A stretch of 64,000 nucleotides of DNA from Pseudomonas sp. BGI-2. GTDB lineage: Bacteria; Pseudomonadota; Gammaproteobacteria; Pseudomonadales; Pseudomonadaceae. Every line of letters starts with the position of its first letter. Position 1 is the first letter of the stretch. A model generated the notes under the pieces. The model ran no database searches and was not told the DNA's origin. It saw nothing but the letters and a program-made list of their open reading frames with translations. Of the stretch, positions 9,374 to 18,000 are shown in pieces. The stretch covers positions 80,140 through 144,139 of the forward strand of contig NZ_SISB01000010.1 in NCBI RefSeq assembly GCF_004310295.1. Direction: 5' to 3'. Made by a program: the position numbers and the translations under genes.

Positions 9374-11176
9374 CTAATTGACCTGGTCGGCGATGCGCTG
9401 GGGCACCGGAATCTGGATGTCCAGCAACTGCTGGGCGAAGGCCTTGCCTTGCGGATCGATTCGCAGGCTGGCCACGCCACCGCCGCCGAGGGCGTTCTCC
9501 AGGAGAAAATTGAAACTGTGAGTGCCGGGCAAATACCAACGCTCGACACGTCCGTGTACCGGGTCGAGGACGTGGCTCATCCAGTCGACCATCACCTCGG
9601 GCGTCAAGGCCTCGGCGATCCATGGCAGATACTCGGGCTCACGGGCCATGACGCCGATGTTGCTGTGATTACCCTTGTCGCCGGAGCGGGCCACGGCGAG
9701 TTTGATCAGGGCCACGCTGGCATCGGCGCGGCCTGTGGGGTGCGGCGGGTCGAACGGTACGGGCAAGTCATCCGGGTCGAGCACATCGACGGCGGGCAGG
9801 GCGCACGGGTGGCGCTGACCCTGGAGTTCAATTTCCAGCGTGCAGGCGGTTTTGTCGATGAGGAACGAGAACAGCCGGATCAGCGGATACACCGTCGGCC
9901 GTCCCCCGACAATCCCGGTCAGCCCCGGCGCCATGCCGGTGGCGGCCTGGGCGATTTCCCGGGAGAACACGATCAATGCCTGTTTGTTCGGATGACGCAC
10001 CGCGAGTTTGATCACCACTTCACGGCTGTCCTGACGTTGGCCGTGGGGGCCGTACGTGGCCTCGCTGCCCAGAAGTTCGATGTTCACTTCGCTGTAGGAC
10101 GCCCAGCCGCGCTGGCTGAAGATGTCCGAGGTCTTGTTGATGATGGCCTCGCTGACTCGACGCGCCTTGTCGACCGCATCGATCCCCGCGATCAGGCAAC
10201 TGGCGGTGCAGCGCAAACCGTCCGGATACGTGGCGCTGACCTTGTATTGATCGGTCGGCGGCAGGCCTTTTGCGCCATGCACCTGAACCGCGTTTTTACC
10301 CTGTTGCACGAGTTTGACCTGGGTGAAATCGCAGACCACGTCAGGCAGCATATAGGCCTGTGGGTTGCCGATTTCATAGAGCATCTGTTCGCCGACGGTC
10401 AGTGGCGTGACCAGGCCGCCGGAGCCCTCGGGTTTGCTGACGATGAACTGGCTGTCGGCGCTGACTTCAACGATGGGGAAGCCAATGTGTTCGTAATCAG
10501 GCACGTCGCGCCAATCGGTGAAATTGCCGCCGGTGCACTGCGCTCCACATTCGATGATGTGCCCGGCCAATGCCGCCTGGGCCAGTTTGTCGTAGTCGTG
10601 CCACCGCCAGCCGAATTCATGCACCAGCGCGGCACTCACCACCGCGCTGTCCACGACGCGTCCGGTAATGACGATGTCGGCACCCAATCGAAGGGCTTCG
10701 ACAATGCCCGGTGCGCCAAGGTAGGCATTGGTCGAGACGCACATCGGTGGCAACGGCGCGCCGCTGAACATTTCATGGAGGCCGCGGCTGCTCAGCTGTT
10801 TGAACTGCGGTTGCAGGTCGTCGCCCAGCAGCACGGCGATCTTCAGCGCCACCCCGGCCTTGTCGCAGGCCGCTTGCAGCGCGGCGGCGCAGGCCTGTGG
10901 ATTGACCCCGCCGGCGTTGCTGATGACGCGGATTTTTTGTTCGGCGAGTTGCCCCAGCAGTGGGCTGAGGACTTCGATGAAGTCGCCCGCATAGCCCGCC
11001 TGCGGATCTTTCATCCGTGCGCCGGCCATGATCGACATCGTGATCTCGGCCAAATAGTCGAAGACCAGGTAGTCCAGGCGTCCACCTTCCACCAGTTGCG
11101 CGGCGGCGGTCGAGGTGTCGCCCCAGAACGCGCTGGCGCATCCGATGCGAATTGTTTTAGGCGCAGCCAATTCCAT
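9374..11176 (-). CDS. atuA: AtuA, acyclic terpene utilisation protein (DUF1446)
   Basis: A 600-residue protein of the AtuA/DUF1446 family. The N-terminal domain begins [12 protein letters not shown] and continues [17 protein letters not shown]; the C-terminal AtuA-like extension includes [20 protein letters not shown]. It is essential for growth on citronellol in P. aeruginosa but its reaction is unknown. The ATG at 11176 is preceded by TCGGAGG. The open frame runs further upstream through the operator region, but that part has no family similarity. It is the first gene of the operon, divergent from atuR. Confidence 0.92.
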   Translation of the reverse strand: MELAAPKTIRIGCASAFWGDTSTAAAQLVEGGRLDYLVFDYLAEITMSIMAGARMKDPQAGYAGDFIEVLSPLLGQLAEQKIRVISNAGGVNPQACAAALQAACDKAGVALKIAVLLGDDLQPQFKQLSSRGLHEMFSGAPLPPMCVSTNAYLGAPGIVEALRLGADIVITGRVVDSAVVSAALVHEFGWRWHDYDKLAQAALAGHIIECGAQCTGGNFTDWRDVPDYEHIGFPIVEVSADSQFIVSKPEGSGGLVTPLTVGEQMLYEIGNPQAYMLPDVVCDFTQVKLVQQGKNAVQVHGAKGLPPTDQYKVSATYPDGLRCTASCLIAGIDAVDKARRVSEAIINKTSDIFSQRGWASYSEVNIELLGSEATYGPHGQRQDSREVVIKLAVRHPNKQALIVFSREIAQAATGMAPGLTGIVGGRPTVYPLIRLFSFLIDKTACTLEIELQGQRHPCALPAVDVLDPDDLPVPFDPPHPTGRADASVALIKLAVARSGDKGNHSNIGVMAREPEYLPWIAEALTPEVMVDWMSHVLDPVHGRVERWYLPGTHSFNFLLENALGGGGVASLRIDPQGKAFAQQLLDIQIPVPQRIADQVN

Positions 11177-11207
11177 AACCACCTCCGACAGAAGTGCATC
11201 GAGACTA

Positions 11208-11223
11208 CCAAGCAAGCGCTTGG
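11208..11223. promoter_or_regulatory. AtuR operator 1
   Basis: CCAAGCAAGCGCTTGG, an imperfect palindrome 31 bp upstream of the atuA start. The copy at 11251-11266 is its exact reverse complement. AtuR of P. aeruginosa is reported to bind two inverted repeats in the atuA-atuR gap, which this pair matches in number and place. Confidence 0.85.
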
Positions 11224-11250
11224 TTTGTAAACGGCTGAAATATCTTCTGC

Positions 11251-11266
11251 CCAAGCGCTTGCTTGG
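11251..11266. promoter_or_regulatory. AtuR operator 2
   Basis: CCAAGCGCTTGCTTGG, the exact reverse complement of operator 1. The centres are 43 bp apart, about four helical turns, which would place two AtuR dimers on the same DNA face between the two start codons. Confidence 0.85.
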
Positions 11267-11354
11267 TTGCCGTCGCCAGCTTAAATTGCCCGCGCAACCC
11301 CGCTGTTTTAGCGGCGGGCGGCGCATCTGATTGATCGACTGTAGGAGAGAACGG

Positions 11355-11981
11355 GTGGACGAGCAAAAAGCCCTGGGGGTCATGCGCGAATTGGTCGACA
11401 ACGGCCAATTGACCGACCCTGACAGCGCCCGCGGCAAACTGCTGCAAGTGGCGGCTCACCTGTTCCGCAACAAAGGTTATGAACGCACCACCGTGCGCGA
11501 TCTGGCCGGTGCCGTGGGCATTCAGTCGGGCAGCATCTTTCATCACTTCAAAAGCAAGGACGAGATCCTGCGGGCGGTGATGGAGGAGACCATTCGCTAC
11601 AACACGGCGTTGATGCACGCCGCTCTGGCCGAGGCCGTCAACGTACGCGAGCGGGTGCTGGCGCTGATTCGCTGCGAATTGCAGTCGATCATGGGCGGCA
11701 GCGGCGAGGCCATGGCGGTGTTGGTGTATGAATGGCGTTCGCTGTCCGAAGACGGGCAGGTGCAGGTGCTGGCGCTGCGCGATATTTATGAAGCGCTTTG
11801 GCTGCAGGTGCTGGGTGAAGCCAAGGAGGCCGGTTTTATCCGCGGCGATGTGTTCATCACGCGCCGTTTTCTCACGGGCGCGTTGTCCTGGACCACCACC
11901 TGGTTTCGTGCCGGCGGCAGCATGAGCCTCGATCAACTGGCCGATGAGGCATTGATACTTGTGCTCGAAGAGAAGCAATAA
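11355..11981 (+). CDS. atuR: TetR-family repressor AtuR
   Basis: A 208-residue TetR protein with an N-terminal helix-turn-helix ([37 protein letters not shown], about residues 32-68) and an all-alpha ligand domain after it. It represses atuABCDEF until a terpenoid acyl-CoA accumulates. I take the GTG at 11355 as start because AGGAGAGA sits 6-13 bp upstream; a TTG at 11331 is possible. The gene is divergent from atuA across two operators. Confidence 0.88.
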   Translation: MDEQKALGVMRELVDNGQLTDPDSARGKLLQVAAHLFRNKGYERTTVRDLAGAVGIQSGSIFHHFKSKDEILRAVMEETIRYNTALMHAALAEAVNVRERVLALIRCELQSIMGGSGEAMAVLVYEWRSLSEDGQVQVLALRDIYEALWLQVLGEAKEAGFIRGDVFITRRFLTGALSWTTTWFRAGGSMSLDQLADEALILVLEEKQ

Positions 11982-12073
11982 GTTGTCATGTGTCTGCAGG
12001 AAACTGGCTAAGTGGCCGAAACCGCCTAGCTTGAATGCATTGATGGGTATTTTTTGGGGAGTGGGTTGTTTTG

Positions 12074-12868
12074 ATGTCTTCGCCAATTAGGACGGCCTCG
12101 CAGCTTTTGCTGGCGTCGCTCGTGGCAGTCTGGGTGTTGCCATCCCAGGCTGCGCAACTGGTGCGGGTCGGTGCCGCACATTTCCCGCCTTATACCGTGC
12201 GCCCCGAGTCCGGTGCCGACACGGGCCTGTTGCCGCAATTGGTCGAAGCCTTGAATCAATTGCAGAGTGACTATCAGTTCGTTCTGGTGCCGACTTCGAT
12301 TCCCCGCAGGTTCGGTGATTTCAAGCAAGGTCGGGTCGATATGGCCATTTTCGAGAACCCGGACTGGGGCTGGAAGGACATTCCCCACACCAGCGTCGAC
12401 ATGGGCCTTGAAGACGCCGAGATTTTCGTCGCGCAACGTGAGCCCGATCGCCAGCAAAGCTATTTTGCCGACCTCACCGGCAAGCGTCTGGCCCTGTTCA
12501 GCGGCTATCACTATGAGTTCGCCAACTTCAATGCCGACCCGAAATTCCTCGCGCAGAACTACAACGCCACGCTGACCTATTCCCATGACAGCAACTTGCT
12601 GATGGTGCTGCGCGGGCGGGCCGACGTTGCCCTGGTGACGCGCTCCTACCTGAGCGAATACCTGCTGCGCAACGAGCAAGTGGCTGATCAGTTGCTGGTG
12701 TCCCAGAGCATCGATCAGGTCTATCACCACTACGCGATCCTGCGTCCGGCCGCGCCCATCGGTGGCGAAGCGTTCGGCAAGTTGCTGCAAGGGTTGCGGG
12801 ACAATGGCCAGATGCTGAAGATTTTCGATCCGTACAAGATCGCGGTGGTGCCGGTGCCCAAACCCTGA
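12074..12868 (+). CDS. Periplasmic substrate-binding-like protein (PBP2 fold)
   Basis: A 264-residue protein with a signal peptide (about 27 residues, ending LPSQAAQ) followed by a bacterial extracellular solute-binding type 3 fold: LVRVGAAHFPPYTVRPE at the mature N-terminus, DMAIFENP in lobe 2 and LRGRADVALVTRSYLSEYL after the hinge. No permease or ATPase gene is adjacent, so it may be an orphan binding protein or a signalling partner rather than part of a transporter. The ligand is unknown. A TTG at 12071 directly precedes the ATG; I use the ATG. Confidence 0.75.
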   Translation: MSSPIRTASQLLLASLVAVWVLPSQAAQLVRVGAAHFPPYTVRPESGADTGLLPQLVEALNQLQSDYQFVLVPTSIPRRFGDFKQGRVDMAIFENPDWGWKDIPHTSVDMGLEDAEIFVAQREPDRQQSYFADLTGKRLALFSGYHYEFANFNADPKFLAQNYNATLTYSHDSNLLMVLRGRADVALVTRSYLSEYLLRNEQVADQLLVSQSIDQVYHHYAILRPAAPIGGEAFGKLLQGLRDNGQMLKIFDPYKIAVVPVPKP

Positions 12869-12903
12869 TGGGCACCGCAGGTCGCGTCATTCGCGACTTC
12901 GCT

Positions 12904-12927
12904 TAAATTTTTTGCCCCAGCTCACGT
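12904..12927 (+). promoter_or_regulatory. PvdS-dependent promoter (iron-starvation box) of the acetyltransferase gene
   Basis: TAAAT (12904-12908), a 16-bp spacer, then CGT (12925-12927), an exact match to the PvdS consensus TAAAT-N16-CGT. It is 40 bp upstream of the start codon of the gene at 12968. Confidence 0.88.
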
Positions 12928-12967
12928 CACATCGTTGAACTGTCGACGATTATCGTGAGCCCGACCC

Positions 12968-13981
12968 ATGCCCAATCTGAATGACCTGACTGCCCTGGCC
13001 CTGCCCAACGGAAGCCGTCTTGTAGCTGATGAAACCCAGACTCGCCTGCACCTCAGCCTGGAAGGGCAGCCACTGATCGAGCTACGCCTGACCCGTAAAC
13101 CCGAGTTGCAGGTGCAGATAGAAAAGCGCTTCGACACCTTTGAAGGGCAGGCACTCTGGGCGACCTGTTATTGGCTGTTCGCCCGTGATCCGGCGTGTCA
13201 GCAGGTGATTTTCCAACTTCAGCAATCGCCCACCGACGCCTTGTCGAGCGGTTTGCTAATTCCCACTGAAACCGTTGGCCAATACCGCTGCGAACGCACG
13301 ATGTTCTGGCAATTGCCTCAGCCTTGGCAGGGCGAGTCGCTGGCCGCCAGTTATCCCCCGCGTATGGTCATCAGTGGCGGCAAGCGTCATCCACTGCGCC
13401 CGATAAAACCACGGGGTGAAGTCTATCGGCGCTTCGATGCGCGGCTTGGCGCCTGGATTTCCCTGCGTACGGTGGACATCGACCTGGACCTGGCGCGTTT
13501 CAATCGCTGGCAGAACAGCCCGCGGGTGGCGAGTTTCTGGCAGGAGGAGGGCAGCCTCGAACAGCACCGTGAATACCTGAGCAAGCTTGAGGCGGACCCG
13601 CACACGGTGACGCTGATCGGTTGTTTCGATGATCAGCCGTTTGCCTATTTCGAAGCCTATTGGGCCAAGGAAGATCGCATCGCGCCGTTCTATGACGCCG
13701 GCGATTACGACCGCGGTATCCACATGCTGGTGGGTGAAGAAAATCACCGCGGCCCGCACAAGGTGGCGAGCTGGTTATCGGCGCTGACGCATTACCTGTT
13801 TCTCGACGACCCGCGCACTCAGCGCGTGGTCGCCGAGCCTCGCGCCGACAACGCGAAGATGATCGGGTACATGCAAAACCAGGGTTACCACTGCGAGAAA
13901 GAGTTCGACTTCCCACACAAGCGCGCGGCGTTGATGATGCTGGGGCGTGAGCGGTTTTTTGATCGGTGTGCGTTGGCTTGA
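12968..13981 (+). CDS. Siderophore-type N-acetyltransferase (GNAT, IucB/PvdYII-like), PvdS-controlled
   Basis: A 337-residue protein. The C-terminal ~170 residues form a GNAT domain of the siderophore-acetyltransferase type (FNRWQNSPRVASFWQEEGS, FEAYWAKEDRIAPFY, GIHMLVGEENHRGPHKVASWL, EPRADNAKMIGYMQNQGY), as in IucB and the pyoverdine N5-hydroxyornithine acetylase PvdYII. The N-terminal half is a further domain common in these enzymes. A perfect PvdS box precedes it and it converges on pvdS, so it probably acylates a hydroxamate-forming amine such as N5-hydroxyornithine in this strain's pyoverdine. That substrate is inferred. A lysine-derived hydroxamate or another siderophore intermediate is possible. 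Confidence 0.82.
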   Translation: MPNLNDLTALALPNGSRLVADETQTRLHLSLEGQPLIELRLTRKPELQVQIEKRFDTFEGQALWATCYWLFARDPACQQVIFQLQQSPTDALSSGLLIPTETVGQYRCERTMFWQLPQPWQGESLAASYPPRMVISGGKRHPLRPIKPRGEVYRRFDARLGAWISLRTVDIDLDLARFNRWQNSPRVASFWQEEGSLEQHREYLSKLEADPHTVTLIGCFDDQPFAYFEAYWAKEDRIAPFYDAGDYDRGIHMLVGEENHRGPHKVASWLSALTHYLFLDDPRTQRVVAEPRADNAKMIGYMQNQGYHCEKEFDFPHKRAALMMLGRERFFDRCALA

Positions 13982-14019
13982 TGGGGACAGCTCAAGGTTT
14001 GCACCGACCTTGAGTCAGT

Positions 14020-14105
14020 CTTCGCGGGCAAGCCTCGCTCCTACAGGATTTGCGGTTGAATGTGATTCAGCGACAAACCAGTAGGAGCGAGGCTTGCCCG
14101 CGAAG
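14020..14105. repeat. REPIN (GTAGGAGCGAGGCTTGCCCG family)
   Basis: Inverted copies of the 27-bp REP sequence with a 30-bp centre, placed between the convergent acetyltransferase gene and pvdS, where it may help end transcription from both sides. Confidence 0.92.
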
Positions 14106-14108
14106 CTT

Positions 14109-14657
14109 TTAGCGGCGGGCAAAGGTATCCGCACGATTGCCAGACACCTTGCGGCAGTGCACCAGCGCATCGCGAATCATGAAGTTGACCAGGGTCGGTG
14201 AGACGCCGAGTTCCTTGGCGATGTCCTTTTGCGGCACACCGTGCAGGCGGTACATCTCGAAGGCGTAACGGGTGCGGCTCGGCAGCTCCGTCAGCGCATC
14301 GGCAATGTTTTCCAGGGTCGAGAAATTGATGTGCGAGGTTTCCGGCGAAGCGCCCTGAATCACCACGTTCAGACCTTCCTCTTCCGGCCCTGAATACTTC
14401 TGCTCCAGCGCCTGTTTGCGATAGTGGTCGATCGCCAGGTTGCGCACGATCTGGAACAGATAACTGAGCTGAGCCTTGAAGGACGACGTGATTTGCGGCG
14501 CCGATTGCAGTCGGAAAAACGCATCCTGGACCACGTCTTCAGCACGCGACCGGCAGCCGGTAATGCGGGCTGCAATTTTGACCAGAATCAGTCGGTTGTC
14601 GACAAAGGCCTGAAGTAGCGGTGAATCGCACCTGCTTGTGGATACTTGTTCCGTCAT
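14109..14657 (-). CDS. pvdS: ECF sigma factor PvdS
   Basis: A 182-residue iron-starvation sigma factor. Region 2 is ITGCRSRAEDVVQDAFFRLQS with YLFQIVRNLAIDHYRKQ, and region 4 is LPSRTRYAFEMYRLHGVPQKDIAKELGVSPTLVNFMIRDAL. The sequence is nearly that of P. aeruginosa PvdS. It directs RNA polymerase to pyoverdine biosynthesis promoters carrying TAAAT-N16-CGT and is held by the anti-sigma factor FpvR. The ATG at 14657 has AAGGTG upstream; a GTG at 14666 lacks a usable site. A Fur box lies about 75 bp upstream. Four target boxes are visible in this window. Confidence 0.97.
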   Translation of the reverse strand: MTEQVSTSRCDSPLLQAFVDNRLILVKIAARITGCRSRAEDVVQDAFFRLQSAPQITSSFKAQLSYLFQIVRNLAIDHYRKQALEQKYSGPEEEGLNVVIQGASPETSHINFSTLENIADALTELPSRTRYAFEMYRLHGVPQKDIAKELGVSPTLVNFMIRDALVHCRKVSGNRADTFARR

Positions 14658-14731
14658 GGAAATCACCTTGCTGCCAATAGGTTGGTGGGACGGCGAGGGG
14701 GGCCGGCCTACACATCGAGCGACAAATTATT

Positions 14732-14750
14732 CTTAATGATAATGATTGTC
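14732..14750. promoter_or_regulatory. Fur box in the pvdS promoter
   Basis: CTTAATGATAATGATTGTC matches 15 of 19 positions of the consensus GATAATGATAATCATTATC. It lies 75 bp upstream of pvdS, in the divergent pvdS-pvdL region. Iron-loaded Fur would block pvdS transcription here. Confidence 0.88.
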
Positions 14751-14857
14751 AATTGAGAAAGAGAATTAATGCATCGCGATGGTGCGGAGTGAGAACTGCG
14801 ACACGCTGCCGCACCTGCTTGCGGCATCCAAACCCCTTGGCGGTCAAGCCTGCCGAC

Positions 14858-14881
14858 TAATTATTTCAAGACGTCATCCGT
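14858..14881 (+). promoter_or_regulatory. PvdS-dependent promoter of pvdL (one mismatch)
   Basis: TAATT (14858-14862), a 16-bp spacer, CGT (14879-14881). It differs from TAAAT-N16-CGT at one base of the -35 element, keeps the exact spacing, and lies 153 bp upstream of the pvdL start. Confidence 0.68.
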
Positions 14882-15034
14882 TCTCATTGGTGAAAGGTGC
14901 CGGGTAAATCCCGGCCAAAACAGCATTCCCAATGCCTTGCGCAGTCGGCGAAGACCGCGTCCTGCATGCCCTTCTATGGGCGTGACGTAAGAAAACCGAT
15001 TCCATTTGCAAGCCGAATTCAGGCAGGAAACCTC

Positions 15035-18000
15035 ATGACCGACGCGTTCGAACTCCCAAGCAATCTGGTCCAAGCCCTCCAGCGCCGCGCGGCCCTGACG
15101 CCGGATCGGGTGGCCTTGCGTTTTCTCGCCGAAACCCCGGATCAGGCTGTGGTCCTCAGTTATCGCGACCTGGATCTGCGGGCGCGAACCATTGCTGGTG
15201 CGTTGCAGGCCGAGGCTGAATTCGGCGATCGCGCCGTGCTGCTGTTTCCCAGTGGCCCGGATTACGTCGCGGCGTTTTTTGGCTGCCTGTATGCCGGTGT
15301 GATCGCGGTGCCGGCCTATCCACCCGAGTCGGCTAAACGTCATCACCAGGAACGTCTGCTGTCGATCATCAGCGACGCCGAGCCGCGCTTGTTGCTGACC
15401 AGCGCCGGCCTGCGCGACGCCTTGCAGCAGATTGAAGGTGCGCCGCCGCTGCTTTGCGTCGACACCCTCGACGGTGCCTTGGCCGACAGCTGGATCGAGC
15501 CGAACCTGGCAGACGACCACATCGCGTTCCTGCAATACACCTCAGGTTCCACCGCGCTACCCAAAGGTGTGCAAGTCAGCCACGGAAATCTGGTGGCCAA
15601 CGAACTGCTGATTCGTCATGGTTTCGGCATCGATCTGAACCCGGATGATGTGATCGTCAGCTGGCTGCCGCTGTACCACGACATGGGCCTGATCGGTGGT
15701 CTGTTGCAGCCGATTTTCAGCGGCGTGCCGTGCGTGTTGATGTCGCCGGCCTATTTCCTTGGTCGGCCGTTGCGCTGGCTGGAAGCGATCAGCGAATACG
15801 GCGGCACCATCAGCGGCGGACCGGATTTCGCCTACCGCCTGTGCAGCGAACGCGTCAGCGAATCAGCGCTGGAGCGCCTCGACCTGAGTGGCTGGCGCGT
15901 GGCGTATTCCGGCTCCGAACCGATTCGTCTCGACACCCTCGATCGCTTTGGCGAGAAATTCGCGGCGTGCGGTTTCACCACCGACAGCTTCATGGCGTCT
16001 TACGGGTTGGCCGAAGCCACTTTGTTCGTCGCCGGAACCCCGCGCGGTCAGGGCATCGGCAACCTGCGCGTGGACGATCAAGCCTTGGCCCAGAACCGTG
16101 CGGAGGCAGGCGTTGGCAGCGCGATCATGAGTTGCGGCATCAGTCAGCCGGATCACGCGGTGCTGATTGTCGATCCGGTCGCGCTCAATGAACTCGCCGA
16201 CAACGTGGTCGGCGAAGTCTGGGCCGCCGGGCCGAGCATCGCCCATGGCTACTGGCGCAACCCCGAGGCCAGCGCCAAGACCTTCGTCCAGCACAACGAC
16301 CGGACCTGGTTGCGCACTGGAGACCTGGGTTTCATGCGTGACGGTGAATTGTTCATCACCGGACGCCTGAAAGACATGCTGATCGTGCGCGGTCACAACC
16401 TTTACCCGCAGGACATCGAGCAGACCGTCGAACGCGAAGTGGAAGTGGTGCGCAAAGGTCGCGTCGCCGCTTTCGCCGTCAACATCGACGGTCAGGAAGG
16501 CATCGGCATCGCTGCGGAAATCAGCCGCAGCGTGCAGAAAATCCTCCCTCCCGACGCCCTGATCAAAGCCATTCGCCAAGCCGTGGCCGAGGCGTATCAG
16601 GAAGCGCCGAGCGTGGTGGTGTTGCTCAATCCGGGCGCGTTACCCAAGACCTCCAGCGGCAAACTGCAACGCTCGGCCTGCCGAAATCGACTGGCGGACG
16701 GTAGCCTCGACAGCTTTGCGCTGTTTCCGTCGGCGGACGTTCAGGGCGAATCCCAAACCGAATCAGGTTCCGAGCTGCAAACCCTGATCGGCCAGATCTG
16801 GTGCGAGCAACTGCAGGTCAAACAGGTCAACGCCGACGATCACTTCTTCCTGCTCGGTGGCAACTCCATCGCCGCCACGCAAGTGGTCGCGCGCCTGCGT
16901 GAAGCACTCGGTCTGGAGCTGAATCTGCGCCTGCTGTTCGAAGCGCCAACCCTTGGCGCGTTCACCGCCGCTGTCGCTCAGTTGCAACAGGACGGCGGCC
17001 TGGCCCAAGGCGCGATCACCACACTGCCTCGCAACGAACCGATGCCGCAATCCCTGGCGCAAAACCGTCTCTGGATCACTTGGCAGCTCGACCCGCAGAG
17101 CAGCGCCTACAACATTCCCGGCGCCTTGCGCCTGCGCGGCGAGCTGGACGAAGACGCCTTGCGCGCCAGCTTCCAGCAATTGATCGAACGTCATGAATCC
17201 CTGCGTACGCGGTTCTTCGAACGTGACGGCGTGGCACTGCAACAGGTCGATGCGGCGAGCGAATTCAACCTGCAATTGATCGACATCAGCGACCTGCCCA
17301 CCGCCGAGCGTGAAACTTGCGCACTGCAAATCCGTGAGGACGAAGCCCGTACCCAGTTCGATCTGGAGAAAGGCCCGCTGCTGTGGGTGACGCTGGTGCG
17401 CCTCGACGATGAGGACCATCAGCTGTTGGTGACGATGCACCACATCATCGCCGATGGCTGGTCGCTGAACGTACTGATCGACGAGTTCTCGCGCCTGTAC
17501 GCCGCGGCGTCCCAAGGGCAAACAGCGACACTGCCGGCATTGCTCACGCACTACGCCGACTACGGCAGCTGGCAGCGTCAATGGCTGGCGCAAGGGGAGG
17601 GCGAGCGCCAACTGGCCTACTGGAAAGCGCAGCTGGGTGAGGAACATCCAACTCTGAACCTGGCCACCGATCACCCACGCTCGGCCCAGCACATTTACAG
17701 CGCTGCTCGTCATTCCATAAAGCTGGACGCGACCTTGAGCGACGCCATTCGCCAGACCGCCCAGGCGCAGGAATCGACGCCGTTTATGCTGTTGCTCGCC
17801 GCGTTCCAAAGCCTGCTGCACCGCTACAGCGGCCAGCGCGACATCCGCATCGGCGTGCCGAATGCCAACCGCCCGCGCCTGGAAACCCAGGGGCTGATCG
17901 GCTTCTTCATCAACACCCAAGTGCTGCGCGCCGAGGTGGACCCGCGTCTGCCATTCGTTGAGCTGCTGGTGCAAACCCGTCACGCCGCGCTCGGCGCACA

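Noticed and set aside
8531..11230. Open frame of 899 codons on the plus strand
   Set aside because: Antisense to atuB and atuA in high-GC DNA; no family similarity, while both minus-strand genes are clear.
12853..12897. Two hairpins after the periplasmic binding protein gene as a terminator
   Set aside because: The T-run is 11 bp beyond the last stem and belongs to the PvdS box spacer, so termination is not supported.
14897..15034. 46-codon upstream extension of pvdL
   Set aside because: Covers the promoter; the ATG at 15035 has a ribosome site and matches the known PvdL start.
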